From the NCBI RefSeq assembly GCF_001618955.1, contig NZ_LVYV01000005.1:112659-176658 (forward strand): a stretch of DNA of 64,000 bases. Reading direction: 5' to 3'. Positions 45,536 through 55,287 of the stretch are shown here, piece by piece. The DNA is from Tardiphaga robiniae (lineage in GTDB: Bacteria; Pseudomonadota; Alphaproteobacteria; Rhizobiales; Xanthobacteraceae). Every line of letters begins with the position of its first letter. Within the stretch, counting starts at the first letter, position 1. The position numbers and the translations under genes are program-made. The notes under the pieces were generated by a model. It searched no databases. It saw nothing but the letters and a program-made list of their open reading frames with translations, and was not told the DNA's origin.

Positions 45536-46765
45536 TTACCCGCCGAGCTTGCTGTCGATCGGCGGGCCGAACACGTCCCACTTCTCGCCGGTGAAGCGCA
45601 TCATGCGCAGCTGCTCGATCGGGTAGAAGTCGGTCGCCGAGGTGTTGATCTTGACGCCCGGCAGCAGCGTGTCGGGTGCGAAGTCCTTCAGGCTGGCGGC
45701 CTGCTTCATGATGTTGGCGCGGGTCAGATCGTCGCCGGCCTGCTTGAGGACCTGAACCACGGTCTGTGCCTGGCCGTATCCATAAGCAGCCGAGCTTTCG
45801 GCCGGATTGGCGAAGGGGGCGTATTTGGCGAGGAAGTCGAGATACTTCTTCATGCCCTCATCGTCCTTCCACTGCGGATCGATGGCGTCCTTGGCATAGG
45901 CCAGCGACAGCACGCCCTGCGCGTTGTCGATACCCGCCGGACGCATCACAGCGCCGACCGAGGAGCCGACATTGCTCTGGAAGAACATCGGCTTCCAGCC
46001 GATCTCGGCCACCTTCTTGATCGCCTGCGCAGCGAATTTCGGCGTCGAGATCGAGACGAAGATGTCGGCGCCCGATGCCTTCATCTTGACGATGTGCGAG
46101 TCGATGGTCGGCTCGGAGACTTCATAGCTGTCTTCAGCCACAATCATCGAAGCCTTCTCGCCGAGGCCGTCCTTGAGGCCCTTCAGCATGTCCTTGCCGA
46201 GGTCGTCGTTCTGGTAGAATACCGCGATCTTGCCGTTCGGCTTCTCGGTCATCGCATACTGCGCGAAGATGCGGCCTTCGCTCTGATAGGCTGGCTGCCA
46301 GCCCATGGTCCATGGCGAGGTCTTGTACTCGCCGAACTTGGTCGCGCCAGTGGCGACGAACAGCTGCGGCACCTTCTTGGCGTTCAGGTATTTCAGGATC
46401 GCCGTGTTCGACGGCGTGCCGAGCGGACCGAACACGAACAGAACTTCGTCGGATTCGACGAGCTTGCGGGTCTGTTCCACGGCCTTGGCCGGGCTGTAGG
46501 CATCGTCATAGCTGACGAAGGTGATCTTGCGGCCGTTGATGCCGCCCTGATCGTTGATCATCTTGAAATAGGCTTCTTCCATCTTCCCGATGATGCCGTA
46601 GGCCGAAGCCGGGCCGCTATAGGGAATGATGTTGCCGATCTTGATCTCGGTATCGCTCGCCCCGGTGTCGTATTTCTTCTGGGCATTCGCGGAAGTTGAG
46701 AAGGCGAGAAACGCAAACGCCGCGCTCGAGAGCGCGGCGGTGCGCAGAAAGTTTCTGCAGTTCAT
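45536..46765 (-). CDS. Liv-type ABC transporter substrate-binding protein (proximal copy)
   Basis: A 409-residue LivJ-like protein with signal peptide (cut near ANAQKK) and the same landmarks as its paralog, IKIGNIIPYSGPASAYG and LVESDEVLFVFGPLGTPSN. Differences cluster in the pocket region (FGPLGTPS against IASSLGTPS), so the two may bind different chain lengths or related acids. It begins 6 bases after the LivM stop on the same strand and is part of that operon. Confidence 0.92.
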   Translation of the reverse strand: MNCRNFLRTAALSSAAFAFLAFSTSANAQKKYDTGASDTEIKIGNIIPYSGPASAYGIIGKMEEAYFKMINDQGGINGRKITFVSYDDAYSPAKAVEQTRKLVESDEVLFVFGPLGTPSNTAILKYLNAKKVPQLFVATGATKFGEYKTSPWTMGWQPAYQSEGRIFAQYAMTEKPNGKIAVFYQNDDLGKDMLKGLKDGLGEKASMIVAEDSYEVSEPTIDSHIVKMKASGADIFVSISTPKFAAQAIKKVAEIGWKPMFFQSNVGSSVGAVMRPAGIDNAQGVLSLAYAKDAIDPQWKDDEGMKKYLDFLAKYAPFANPAESSAAYGYGQAQTVVQVLKQAGDDLTRANIMKQAASLKDFAPDTLLPGVKINTSATDFYPIEQLRMMRFTGEKWDVFGPPIDSKLGG

Positions 46766-46771
46766 AGGTCC

Positions 46772-47800
46772 TCAGTGTTTACGTAGTTTGCCTATCAAGC
46801 CCTGTGCCAAATAGGCGAGTTGCCTGGCCCCATTCGGGAGCAGGAAGATGATGATGATCAGGATGACGCCGAACACGGCGCCAGACAGACCCTTCGAAAT
46901 GTGTTCCGCAATATTCGGAACGAAGACGATGAAGGCCGCGCCGGCGAGCGAGCCCGGCAGCCAGCCGACGCCGCCGACCACCACGCCCAGGAACAATGCG
47001 ATGGCGAGCTGGATGGTGTAGCCATCCGGTGCCACGAACTGCACGGCGATGGCGCCGAGACCGCCTGCGACGCCGGTGATTCCGGCGCTGACGCCGAAGG
47101 CCAGTGTCTTGTAGAGCGAGACGTCCACACCCATCGCAGACGCGGCGATTTCGTTGTCACGGATCGCCATCATGGCCCGCCCGGAGCGCGACTTCAGCAG
47201 GTTGACCGAGAAGATGTAGATCAGGATCGTGACCGCGAGGGTGAAGAAGTACAGCCACATGTCCTGCGACACTTTCAGACCCAGCGACGCCAGGATCTCC
47301 GGTGCATCAGGCTTGGTGACGACAAGGCCCTGCACGCCGCCGGTCCAGTGTTCGAACACGCCGAGCTTCAGCAATTGCGGCATCGCCACGGCGAGGGCGA
47401 AGGTCGCCAGCGCGAGGTAGATGCCGGACAGTCGCAGCGCCGGCAGGCCGAACAGGAAGCCGGCGATGAAGCAGACCAGACCAGCCACAGGGAGCGTCAG
47501 TGCGTAGTTGACGCCGACATGTTCCATCAGGATTGCCGACGTATAGGCGCCGAGGGCGTAGAACGCGCTCTGGCCGAGCGAGAACTGGCCGCTGGCGCCG
47601 GTCAGGATGTTCAGTGCGAGAACCGCGATGGCGTAGATCAGCCACATCGTCATCTGGAAGATGATGAAGTTCTTCACGAACAGCGGAGTGACGATGAGCA
47701 GCGCCAGGATGATCAGCGATGCCAGCGGGCCGAGCGCCATTGCCTTCTTGGGAACGGCGGCGACCACGGGAGCAGTGGAGACGTCTTGAACGGTGCTCAT
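46772..47800 (-). CDS. livM: Branched-chain-type ABC transporter permease LivM
   Basis: The start at 47800 (MSTVQDVSTAPVV) follows the LivH stop closely; a TTG two codons upstream overlaps it. The 342-residue protein has nine to ten membrane spans and the conserved GASGQFSLGQSAFYALGAY and MAIRDNEIAASAMGVD segments of LivM. It pairs with LivH to form the pore of the importer. Confidence 0.93.
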   Translation of the reverse strand: MSTVQDVSTAPVVAAVPKKAMALGPLASLIILALLIVTPLFVKNFIIFQMTMWLIYAIAVLALNILTGASGQFSLGQSAFYALGAYTSAILMEHVGVNYALTLPVAGLVCFIAGFLFGLPALRLSGIYLALATFALAVAMPQLLKLGVFEHWTGGVQGLVVTKPDAPEILASLGLKVSQDMWLYFFTLAVTILIYIFSVNLLKSRSGRAMMAIRDNEIAASAMGVDVSLYKTLAFGVSAGITGVAGGLGAIAVQFVAPDGYTIQLAIALFLGVVVGGVGWLPGSLAGAAFIVFVPNIAEHISKGLSGAVFGVILIIIIFLLPNGARQLAYLAQGLIGKLRKH

Positions 47801-47802
47801 GA

Positions 47803-48681
47803 TCAAACTCGCTTCACGATGGTGCGGCCGAACAGGCCATTGGGCTTGACGACCAGCACGGTGATGATCAGCGCCAGCGCGATGGGCAGCTTCAGCTCGT
47901 TACCGACACCCGGGATATAGGTGCCGACGAGGTTCTCGAAGACGCCGACAAGGAACCCGCCAATGACGGCGCCGAGCGGGCTCGTCAGACCGCCGACGAC
48001 GGCTGCGGCAAATCCGTAGATCAGGACGCCGCCCATCATGTTGGGCTCAAGGAACACCACCGGTGCGATCAGCATGCCGGCGATCGAACCGATCGCAGCT
48101 GCCATGCCCCAGCCGAGTGCGATCATCCATGACGTGTTGATACCGACCAGCCGCGCCGATTCAGGCAGGGTGGCGGCAGCACGCATGGCGAGACCGACGC
48201 GGGTGTAGCGGAAGAAGATGAACAGCAGGACCAACAGGATCAGCGTCACGCCGATCATGCCGGCCTGATGCGTCGAGATCAGCTGGCTGCCCAGGAAGGG
48301 CGATGAGCCGAACGGCGACGGGAACTGCTTGATGGTGAAGTCCCAGGTCAGGCCCGCGACGCTGTTGATGATGGCGAACAGCGCGATGAAGCCGGCGACG
48401 TGGGTCAGTACCGGCGCCTTGGCGAGAGGCTTGAACAAAGCCCGCTCGATGACGATGCCGCCGACAAAGGAGAAGATCAGCGTCAGCGCGAATGCGCCCC
48501 AATAGGGGATGCCCCACTGCATCAGCTGCCAGGCGATGAAGGTCGAGAACATCGCCATTTCGCCCTGGGCGAAGTTCAGGTGGTCGATCGCCTGATAGAT
48601 CATCACGACCGCGAGCGCCATACAGGCGTAGATCGCGCCGGTGGCGATGCCAGCCAGGACTTGATTGGTAAAGAGTTCCAT
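47803..48681 (-). CDS. livH: Branched-chain-type ABC transporter permease LivH
   Basis: The ATG at 48681 (MELFTNQVLAGIATGAIYA) has GAGGGGG upstream. The 292-residue membrane protein has eight spans and LivH landmarks LNFAQGEMAMFS and GINTSWMIALGWGMAAAIGS. It starts 10 bases after the LivF stop, in the same operon. Confidence 0.93.
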   Translation of the reverse strand: MELFTNQVLAGIATGAIYACMALAVVMIYQAIDHLNFAQGEMAMFSTFIAWQLMQWGIPYWGAFALTLIFSFVGGIVIERALFKPLAKAPVLTHVAGFIALFAIINSVAGLTWDFTIKQFPSPFGSSPFLGSQLISTHQAGMIGVTLILLVLLFIFFRYTRVGLAMRAAATLPESARLVGINTSWMIALGWGMAAAIGSIAGMLIAPVVFLEPNMMGGVLIYGFAAAVVGGLTSPLGAVIGGFLVGVFENLVGTYIPGVGNELKLPIALALIITVLVVKPNGLFGRTIVKRV

Positions 48682-48691
48682 GGCCGCCCCC

Positions 48692-49405
48692 TCAATATCC
48701 CAGATACGATTTACGGACGTCTTCATTGTTCGCGATCTCGTCGGCGGTGCCGGACATCACGATGCGTCCTGTTTCGATGACATAGGCCTTGTCGGCGAGT
48801 TCGAGCGCGAGCTGTGCGTTCTGTTCGACAACGAGGATGCTGACCTTGTCCTCGCGGTTGATCTTGCCGAGGATCTTGAACAGATCCCGCACGATCAAGG
48901 GCGCGAGGCCGAAGGACGGCTCGTCCAGCAGCATCAGGCGGGGACGCAGCATCAGCGCGCGGGCGACCGCGAGCATCTGCTGTTCACCGCCGGAGAGCGT
49001 GCCGGCCTGCTGGGTATGGCGCTGCTTGAGCACCGGGAAGTGGGCATACATGCGCTCGATGTCGTCACCGATCGTCTTGGTGTCCTTGCGGCTGATCGCG
49101 CCGAGCTGCAGGTTCTCTTCCACCGTCATGGTGGTAAAGGTGCCGCGGCCCTGCGGAACATGGGCGATGCCCAGCCGCACGATGCTTTCGGTCGACTTGT
49201 TGTCGAGCTTCTTGCCCTCGAACTCGATCGAGCCCGTGGAGCGGATCATGTTGCAGATCGAGCGCAGCGTGGTGGTCTTGCCGGCACCATTGGCGCCGAG
49301 CAGGGTGGTGAGGCTGCCTTCCTGTAATTCGAATTCGAGGCCGTGCAGCGCCTGGACCTGGCCGTAATACGCACGCAGGTCTTTTACGTGAAGCATCGCG
49401 GTCAT
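48692..49405 (-). CDS. livF: Branched-chain-type ABC transporter ATPase LivF
   Basis: The 237-residue ATPase has Walker A GANGAGKTT near residue 37, the LivF-typical VPQGRGTFTTMTVEENL, signature LSGGEQQM, Walker B LMLLDEP and FGLAPLIV. Its ATG overlaps the LivG stop by 4 bases. It energises the importer with LivG. Confidence 0.94.
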   Translation of the reverse strand: MTAMLHVKDLRAYYGQVQALHGLEFELQEGSLTTLLGANGAGKTTTLRSICNMIRSTGSIEFEGKKLDNKSTESIVRLGIAHVPQGRGTFTTMTVEENLQLGAISRKDTKTIGDDIERMYAHFPVLKQRHTQQAGTLSGGEQQMLAVARALMLRPRLMLLDEPSFGLAPLIVRDLFKILGKINREDKVSILVVEQNAQLALELADKAYVIETGRIVMSGTADEIANNEDVRKSYLGY

Positions 49406-50214
49406 GAGTCTTTGTCTCCCAGATAGGCCTTGATCACAGCAGGGTCTTTCTGGACGGCAGCGGGTGTGCCTTCAGCGAGCTTCTTGCCGAAATTCAGCGC
49501 GACGACGTGGTCGGCAATCGACATCACGAGACCCATGTGATGTTCGACCAGCAGAACCGTCACGCCGCGATCGTCGCGGATACGGCGGATCAGGTCGCCG
49601 AGGATATAGACTTCTTCATGGTTGAGGCCGCCTGCGGGCTCGTCGAGCAGCAGGATCTTCGGCTCGGCGGCGAGCGCACGCGCGAGCTCGACGCGCTTCT
49701 GCGTGCCGAACGGAAGACCGCTGACGATCGTATCGGCAACGTGGTGCAGGTCGAGATAGTCGAGAATGTTGTTCACGTCCTTGTTGATATCTGCCTCGCC
49801 CTTGCGGACCCATGGCAGTTTCAAGGAATCGCTGATGATGTCGCTATTGGTGCGCGCATGCTTGCCGACGCGGACGTTGTCCCGCACCGTCAGGTTGGGA
49901 AACAGCGCAACGTTCTGGAAAGTACGGCCGATACCGATCTCGGAGATCTTGTGCGCGGGGCGATTCAGGATCGTCTCGCCGTTCATCAGGATGTCGCCCT
50001 TGCTCGGCTGGTATAGCCGGCTGAGGCAATTGAACAGCGTGGTCTTGCCAGCGCCGTTCGGTCCGATGAGGCCGAGAATGTGACCCTGTTGCATGTCGAA
50101 CGAGACGCCGTTCAACGCGATGATGCCACCGAACACGACGCTGACGTCGCGAACCGAAAGCAGCGGCGCCGTCGATGCGACGGGCGCGCGCTCTGCGAGT
50201 TGTGCCTGCGTCAT
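49402..50214 (-). CDS. livG: Branched-chain-type ABC transporter ATPase LivG
   Basis: The 270-residue ATPase has Walker A GPNGAGKTT near residue 52, the LivG feature GIGRTFQNVALFPNLTV, Walker B ILLLDEPAGGLNHEE and the C-terminal AVIKAYLGD. It is the first transporter gene of the leftward operon, starting 63 bases after the IclR stop, so it may be expressed with the regulator. Confidence 0.94.
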   Translation of the reverse strand: MTQAQLAERAPVASTAPLLSVRDVSVVFGGIIALNGVSFDMQQGHILGLIGPNGAGKTTLFNCLSRLYQPSKGDILMNGETILNRPAHKISEIGIGRTFQNVALFPNLTVRDNVRVGKHARTNSDIISDSLKLPWVRKGEADINKDVNNILDYLDLHHVADTIVSGLPFGTQKRVELARALAAEPKILLLDEPAGGLNHEEVYILGDLIRRIRDDRGVTVLLVEHHMGLVMSIADHVVALNFGKKLAEGTPAAVQKDPAVIKAYLGDKDS

Positions 50215-50277
50215 GTGCGGCGACCCTCGATCGTCTGCTGCGGCGAAGTTTTCCGCAGGTCACGACGATGAGGGCTG

Positions 50278-51144
50278 TCAGAGCCCTTCAACAATGCGTG
50301 CAACTTTCCCTCCTGATTTGATTTTTTTGCTGTCGAGTTTTTTGGATTGTGGCGCGGCTGCTCCCCCGAGCGCCGCTTCGATGTTCCTTACCATCGTCAA
50401 CAGCCGAGGTCCAATATCGTTGAGCAAGCGATCTTCCGTGAAACGAAACGCGGGAGCGCCGCAATTAAAGGCATAAGGACCGGTGCCGTCATTCAATGTC
50501 ATTGCAACACCGGCAGCGTGCACATCGTCCTGCCACTCGCCAGCCGAGATCACAAAACCGTGGCGCGCGACCATTTCGCCTGCGCGTTCGAGGCCATCGC
50601 GCATCTTCGACCAGCGATGTCCGTAGTGCTCGCGGAATTCGCGCAATAATTGGGCACGTTCTTCCGGCGGCAGCGCCCAGAAATATGCGCGGCCCATCGC
50701 TGTGGTTGCAATGGGAATGCGTGAGCCGACGTCGAGTTGAACGCCGACGGTGAGACTCGATTTGCTCTGCCCGAAATAGATCATGCTCAACCGATCGCGC
50801 GCGCCTACTGCGCAGGCACCGCCAGTCTGCCGCATCAATTCGTCGCGAAACGATTCCGAGAGATGCTTAACGCCCAGGTTCGCAAGTGCAGCATACCCTA
50901 GGGCCATAGCTGCTGGCGCGAGCTGATACTTCTCGAAGCGCGGCACCGGTGTAAGGTATCCCAACTTCGTGAGTGTATAAGTCAATCGCGAGATGGTTGG
51001 CTTTGGCAGCTTGGTACGGGCGGCAATCTCCTGATTGCCGAGAAGCCCGTCATTGGGGCGAAATGCACGCAAGACATCCAGGCCGCGAGCCAGCGCGACG
51101 ACGAAATTGCGATCTGTCGCCACATTCTTCGCTGGACGTTTCAT
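50278..51144 (-). CDS. IclR-family transcriptional regulator
   Basis: The ATG at 51144 (MKRPAKNVATDRNFV) has GGGAAGC upstream; a TTG three codons earlier is possible. The 288-residue protein has a winged helix-turn-helix at about residues 15-80 (LGNQEIAARTKLPKPTISRL) and an effector domain at about 85-265 (RIPIATTAMGRAYF, GEWQDDVHAAGVAM). A lysine-rich tail follows. It is divergent from pimF and upstream of livG, well placed to control both catabolism and uptake. The effector is probably a dicarboxylate or its CoA ester (inferred). Confidence 0.9.
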   Translation of the reverse strand: MKRPAKNVATDRNFVVALARGLDVLRAFRPNDGLLGNQEIAARTKLPKPTISRLTYTLTKLGYLTPVPRFEKYQLAPAAMALGYAALANLGVKHLSESFRDELMRQTGGACAVGARDRLSMIYFGQSKSSLTVGVQLDVGSRIPIATTAMGRAYFWALPPEERAQLLREFREHYGHRWSKMRDGLERAGEMVARHGFVISAGEWQDDVHAAGVAMTLNDGTGPYAFNCGAPAFRFTEDRLLNDIGPRLLTMVRNIEAALGGAAAPQSKKLDSKKIKSGGKVARIVEGL

Positions 51145-51305
51145 GCTTCCCAAAATTTGGTTTTGTCAGTTTCATACGATTGCACCACGGCCCTCGTTGA
51201 CAAGGGACGCTCTTCAAAATAACCCTCCCTGTCAAGATGTGGAATTAAATTTCGCAGTGCGAAACAAAGAAAATCAGACCGGTAAACGTAGCCAAGGAGA
51301 ATGCC

Positions 51306-53390
51306 GTGAGCGATGTCGTAAAGCTTGAGCGTCATGATGAAGTCGCCATCGTCACGATCAACTCTCCCCCTGTGAATGCATTGAGTGCGGCGGTTCGCCG
51401 CGGCATTTTTGAAAACGTCAAAACTGCCGCTGCCGATCCTGCCGTGAAGGCGATCGTGATCGCATGCGCGGGCCGCACCTTCGTTGCCGGTGCCGACATC
51501 ACGGAATTCGGCAAACCGCCGCAGTCGCCCGGATTGAGCGAAGTCATTTCGGAAATCGAGAATTGCTCCAAGCCTGTGATCGCAGCGATCCACGGTACCG
51601 CGCTCGGCGGCGGCCTTGAGCTCACGCTCGGCTGTCACTTCCGCGTGGCGACAAAAGACGCCAAGCTCGGCCTGCCCGAGGTGAAGCTCGGCCTGCTGCC
51701 TGGTGCTGGCGGTACGCAGCGTCTGCCGCGCGCGGTGGGTCCTGAACTCGGCGTCAAGATGGTTGTCACCGGCGACCCGATCGGCGCATCCGAAGCCCTG
51801 AAGAACGGTCTGATCGAAGAGATCGTCGAAGGTCCGGCGTCAGGCGCCGAGGCTTTCGCGCGCAAGGTCATTGCCGAGAAACGTCCACTGCGCCTGTTGC
51901 GCAATGACGATTCCAAGCTTGCCGCCGCCCGCGCTGATCGTACGATCTTCACCAATGCCGCTGCAGCCGCCAACAAGAAGAACCGCGGCATGAACGCGCC
52001 GCTGGCCTGCGCGGAAGCCGTGAGCTGGACGCTCGACGTGCCGTTCGACGAGGCGCTCAAGAAGGAGCGCGAGATGTTCCTCAAGCTGGTCGCCGACGAT
52101 CAGTCGAAGGCGCAGCGTTATGCCTTCTTCTCCGAGCGCGAAGCCGCCAAGGTCCAGAACGTGCCGGAAGGCGTCAAGCCGCGTTCGGTCGAGCGCGTCG
52201 CCATCATCGGCGCCGGCACGATGGGCGGCGGCATCGCGATGTCCTTCGCCAATGCCGGTATTCCCGTCACGCTGATCGAGACCGGCCAGGAGCAGCTCAC
52301 GCGCGGCCTCGGCATCATGCAGAAGAATTATGAAGCGACCGCAGCGCGTGGCGGCATTCCTGCCGATGCGCCGGCCAAGCGCATGGCGCTGATCACCGGC
52401 AAGGTCGGTCTTGAGAACGTCAAGGACGTCGATCTGGTGATCGAAGCCGTGTTCGAAACCATGGCGATCAAGAAAGAAGTGTTCACCGCACTGGATGCCT
52501 ATGCCAAGCCGGGCGCAATCCTCGCTAGCAACACGTCCTATCTCAACATCGACGAGATCGCAGCCGTCACCAAGCGTCCGCAGGACGTGCTCGGCATGCA
52601 CTTCTTCTCGCCGGCCAATGTCATGAAGCTGTGCGAAATCGTCCGTGCCGACAAGACGGCACCGGATGCACTCGTGACTGCCGTCGCGGTCGCCCGCAAG
52701 ATCGCCAAGGTGCCGGCTGTGGTCGGCGTGTCCGACGGCTTCGTCGGCAACCGCATGCTGGCGGCCCGCTCCAAGCAGTCCGAGAAGCTGTTGTTCGAAG
52801 GCGCGCTGCCGCAGCAGGTTGATGCCGTCGTCACCAAGTTCGGCATGCCGATGGGGCCGTTCGCCATGGGCGATCTCGCCGGTCTCGATATCGGCTGGCG
52901 CTCGCGCAAGGATCGCGGCATCACCTCGCCGATCGCCGACGCGCTCTGCGAAGCCGGCCGCTTCGGTCAGAAGACCGGCAAGGGCTACTACAAGTATGAA
53001 GCCGGCTCCCGTGTGCCGGTGCCGGATCCGGAAGTCGAGAAGCTCATCGACGACACCTGCCGAAGCCTGGGCCTGACCCGTCGCGCCGTCAGTGATCAGG
53101 AAATCCTGGAACGCATGATGTATCCGATGATCAACGAGGGTGCCCGCATCCTTGAGGAGAAGGTCGCATCGCGTCCGAGCGATATCGACGTGATCTGGCT
53201 CTATGGCTATGGCTGGCCGATCTATCGCGGCGGCCCGATGTTCTATGCCGATCAGGTCGGTCTCAAGCAGATCGTCGAGCGCCTGCAGTTCTACGCCAAG
53301 CAGACCAACGATCCTTCGCTGGAGCCGGCTGCGCTGCTGAAGAAGCTCGCCGATGAAGGCAAGACGTTTGCGTCGCTGGCGAAGGGCTGA
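51306..53390 (+). CDS. pimF: Bifunctional enoyl-CoA hydratase / 3-hydroxyacyl-CoA dehydrogenase (PimF-like)
   Basis: A GTG start with AAGGAGA upstream. The 694-residue fusion has an N-terminal crotonase domain (about 1-200; oxyanion AGADITEF and GTALGGGLELTLGC). Next comes the NAD-binding hydroxyacyl-CoA dehydrogenase domain (about 295-475; IIGAGTMGGGIAM, SNTSYLNI, MHFFSPANVMKL). The C-terminal dehydrogenase domains hold GFVGNRM and GYGWPIYRGGPM. It hydrates and oxidises acyl-CoA intermediates. Heading a ligase-thiolase-two-dehydrogenase set, it matches PimF of the pimFABCDE pimelate operon known from Rhodopseudomonas palustris. Confidence 0.9.
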   Translation: MSDVVKLERHDEVAIVTINSPPVNALSAAVRRGIFENVKTAAADPAVKAIVIACAGRTFVAGADITEFGKPPQSPGLSEVISEIENCSKPVIAAIHGTALGGGLELTLGCHFRVATKDAKLGLPEVKLGLLPGAGGTQRLPRAVGPELGVKMVVTGDPIGASEALKNGLIEEIVEGPASGAEAFARKVIAEKRPLRLLRNDDSKLAAARADRTIFTNAAAAANKKNRGMNAPLACAEAVSWTLDVPFDEALKKEREMFLKLVADDQSKAQRYAFFSEREAAKVQNVPEGVKPRSVERVAIIGAGTMGGGIAMSFANAGIPVTLIETGQEQLTRGLGIMQKNYEATAARGGIPADAPAKRMALITGKVGLENVKDVDLVIEAVFETMAIKKEVFTALDAYAKPGAILASNTSYLNIDEIAAVTKRPQDVLGMHFFSPANVMKLCEIVRADKTAPDALVTAVAVARKIAKVPAVVGVSDGFVGNRMLAARSKQSEKLLFEGALPQQVDAVVTKFGMPMGPFAMGDLAGLDIGWRSRKDRGITSPIADALCEAGRFGQKTGKGYYKYEAGSRVPVPDPEVEKLIDDTCRSLGLTRRAVSDQEILERMMYPMINEGARILEEKVASRPSDIDVIWLYGYGWPIYRGGPMFYADQVGLKQIVERLQFYAKQTNDPSLEPAALLKKLADEGKTFASLAKG

Positions 53391-53418
53391 GCGTGATGCG
53401 TACGCTGCTCTTGCTTCA

Positions 53419-53537
53419 CCTCTCCCCACCGGGGAGAGGTCGGATCGCGAGCGTAGCGAGTGATACGGGTGAGGGGACTTCTGCGTCGCTTGTGGCTCCC
53501 CCTCACCCCAACCCTCTCCCCGGAGGGGAGAGGGGGT
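53419..53537. repeat. CTCTCCCC dispersed hairpin element (copy 1)
   Basis: CCTCTCCCC...GGGGAGAGG at the left and CCCTCTCCCC...GGGGAGAGGG at the right flank a spacer with GAGGGG/CCCCTC pairing. A relative is at 57754-57914. Both sit between pim genes and could shape operon mRNA stability. Confidence 0.75.
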
Positions 53538-53583
53538 CTACGGCGTTCATGGCGAGCGTATTCCGCAACATGCAGGCATTCGA

Positions 53584-55287
53584 ATGACCCATCCCGGCGA
53601 GCAGCATTACCCACCGGGCGTCACCTGGGACGCGCCGATCGTGCGTGGGTCGCTGCCGGGCCTGCTGGCGGACTCCGTTGCCAAACACGGCGACCGCACC
53701 GCCATCGAATTTCGGGATCAGCCGATCTCGTTCAATGATCTTCAGGCACGCGTCGATATCGTCGCTGCCGCGCTGATGCGCGCCGGCTATGGCCGCGGCG
53801 ATTCCATCGGCATCTTCCTCGGCAATACGCCGGATCATCCGGTCCACTTCTTCGGCGGCCTCAAGGCCGCCGCGCGGCTCGTGCATCTGTCGCCGCTCGA
53901 TGGCGAGATCGCGCTGTCGCACAAGCTTAAGGATTCCGGCGCGCGCGCGCTGGTGACGAGCAATCTCGCCACGCTGCTGCCGATGGCGCTGAAGTTTCTC
54001 GACAAGGGTCTGCTCGACAGGCTGATCGTCTGTGAGGATGACGACTGGGGCGCGGTGAACAATCCGCAGCTGCCGCTGCCGGAAAATCCCGCCATCGTCA
54101 CCTTCCGTAATTTCACCGCGGGCGCGACACTGCCGGCGCAATGGCCCGAAATTTCGGCGGATGATGTCGCGCTGCTGCAATATACTGGCGGCACAACCGG
54201 CCTGCCGAAAGGCGCGATGCTGAGCCACGGCAATCTGACCTCGGCCGTGTCGATCTATAATCTATGGGGTTCACCGGCACGTGCCGCGCGCAACCAGGTC
54301 GAACGCGTGATCTGCGTGCTGCCGCTGTTTCATATCTATGCGCTGACCGTGATCCTGCTCGGCCGCATCAGCCTCGGCGACACCATCTCGCTGCATCAGC
54401 GCTTCGATGTCAGCCGTGTGCTCGACGATATCGAGAAGAAGAAGGCCACCGTATTTCCTGGCGTCCCCACCATGTGGATCGCCATCGCGGCCGATCCGTC
54501 GCTTGAGACGCGCGATCTGTCGTCGCTGGTGTCGGCGGCCTCCGGCGGCGCGCCGCTGCCGGACGAGGTGGCACGTCTGTTCGAACGCAAGACCGGTCTG
54601 TCGCTGAAGAGCGGCTGGGGCATGACCGAGACCTGCTCGCCCGGCACCAGTCATCCGCCCGGCGGCCTCGACAAGCCGGGTTCTATCGGCCTGATGCTAC
54701 CGGGGATCGAGATTGACGTGGTGTCACTCGATGACCCGACCAGGGTGCTCGGCCTCAACGAGACCGGCGAGATCCGCATCAAGGGACCGAACGTCACGAA
54801 GGGGTACTGGAACCTCGAAAAGGAAAGTGCCGAGTCCTTCGTCGGCGATCGCTTCCTGACCGGCGACATCGGCTACATGGATGAGGACGGCTTTTTTTAT
54901 CTGGTCGATCGCAAGAAGGACATGATCATCTCCGGCGGCTTCAACGTCTATCCGCAGATGATCGAGCAGGCGATCTACGAACATCCGTCGGTGCAGGAAG
55001 TGATCGTGATCGGCGTTATCGATCAATATCGCGGCGAGGCGGCCAAGGCCTTCATCAAGCTGCGCAATGGCGCGGCATCGTTCACCATCGACGAACTGCG
55101 CACGTTTCTCACCGGCAAGCTCGGCAAGCATGAATTGCCCGCCGCTGTGGATTTCGTCGACGATTTGCCGCGCACTGCGGTCGGAAAACTCTCGCGCCAT
55201 GCCTTGCGTGGCTTGCAACCCGCGCCCATCATGAATCAACAAGCAACTTTGCAACAACAAACCGCCTCCGGAGGATCTCGCCCATGA
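53584..55287 (+). CDS. pimA: Dicarboxylate/acyl-CoA ligase (PimA-like)
   Basis: The 567-residue AMP-forming ligase has the P-loop YTGGTTGLPKG near residue 200, GWGMTETCSPG near 340, TGDIGYMDEDG near 425, DRKKDMIISGGFNVYP near 440, and the catalytic lysine in RTAVGKLSRH near 535. It activates a dicarboxylic or fatty acid to its CoA thioester, the first step of the pathway. Its stop overlaps the thiolase start by 4 bases. Confidence 0.9.
   Translation: MTHPGEQHYPPGVTWDAPIVRGSLPGLLADSVAKHGDRTAIEFRDQPISFNDLQARVDIVAAALMRAGYGRGDSIGIFLGNTPDHPVHFFGGLKAAARLVHLSPLDGEIALSHKLKDSGARALVTSNLATLLPMALKFLDKGLLDRLIVCEDDDWGAVNNPQLPLPENPAIVTFRNFTAGATLPAQWPEISADDVALLQYTGGTTGLPKGAMLSHGNLTSAVSIYNLWGSPARAARNQVERVICVLPLFHIYALTVILLGRISLGDTISLHQRFDVSRVLDDIEKKKATVFPGVPTMWIAIAADPSLETRDLSSLVSAASGGAPLPDEVARLFERKTGLSLKSGWGMTETCSPGTSHPPGGLDKPGSIGLMLPGIEIDVVSLDDPTRVLGLNETGEIRIKGPNVTKGYWNLEKESAESFVGDRFLTGDIGYMDEDGFFYLVDRKKDMIISGGFNVYPQMIEQAIYEHPSVQEVIVIGVIDQYRGEAAKAFIKLRNGAASFTIDELRTFLTGKLGKHELPAAVDFVDDLPRTAVGKLSRHALRGLQPAPIMNQQATLQQQTASGGSRP

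Noticed and set aside
51840..53429. 529-residue minus-strand frame inside pimF
   Set aside because: Antisense shadow rich in His/Arg/Asp; pimF motifs on the plus strand are unambiguous.
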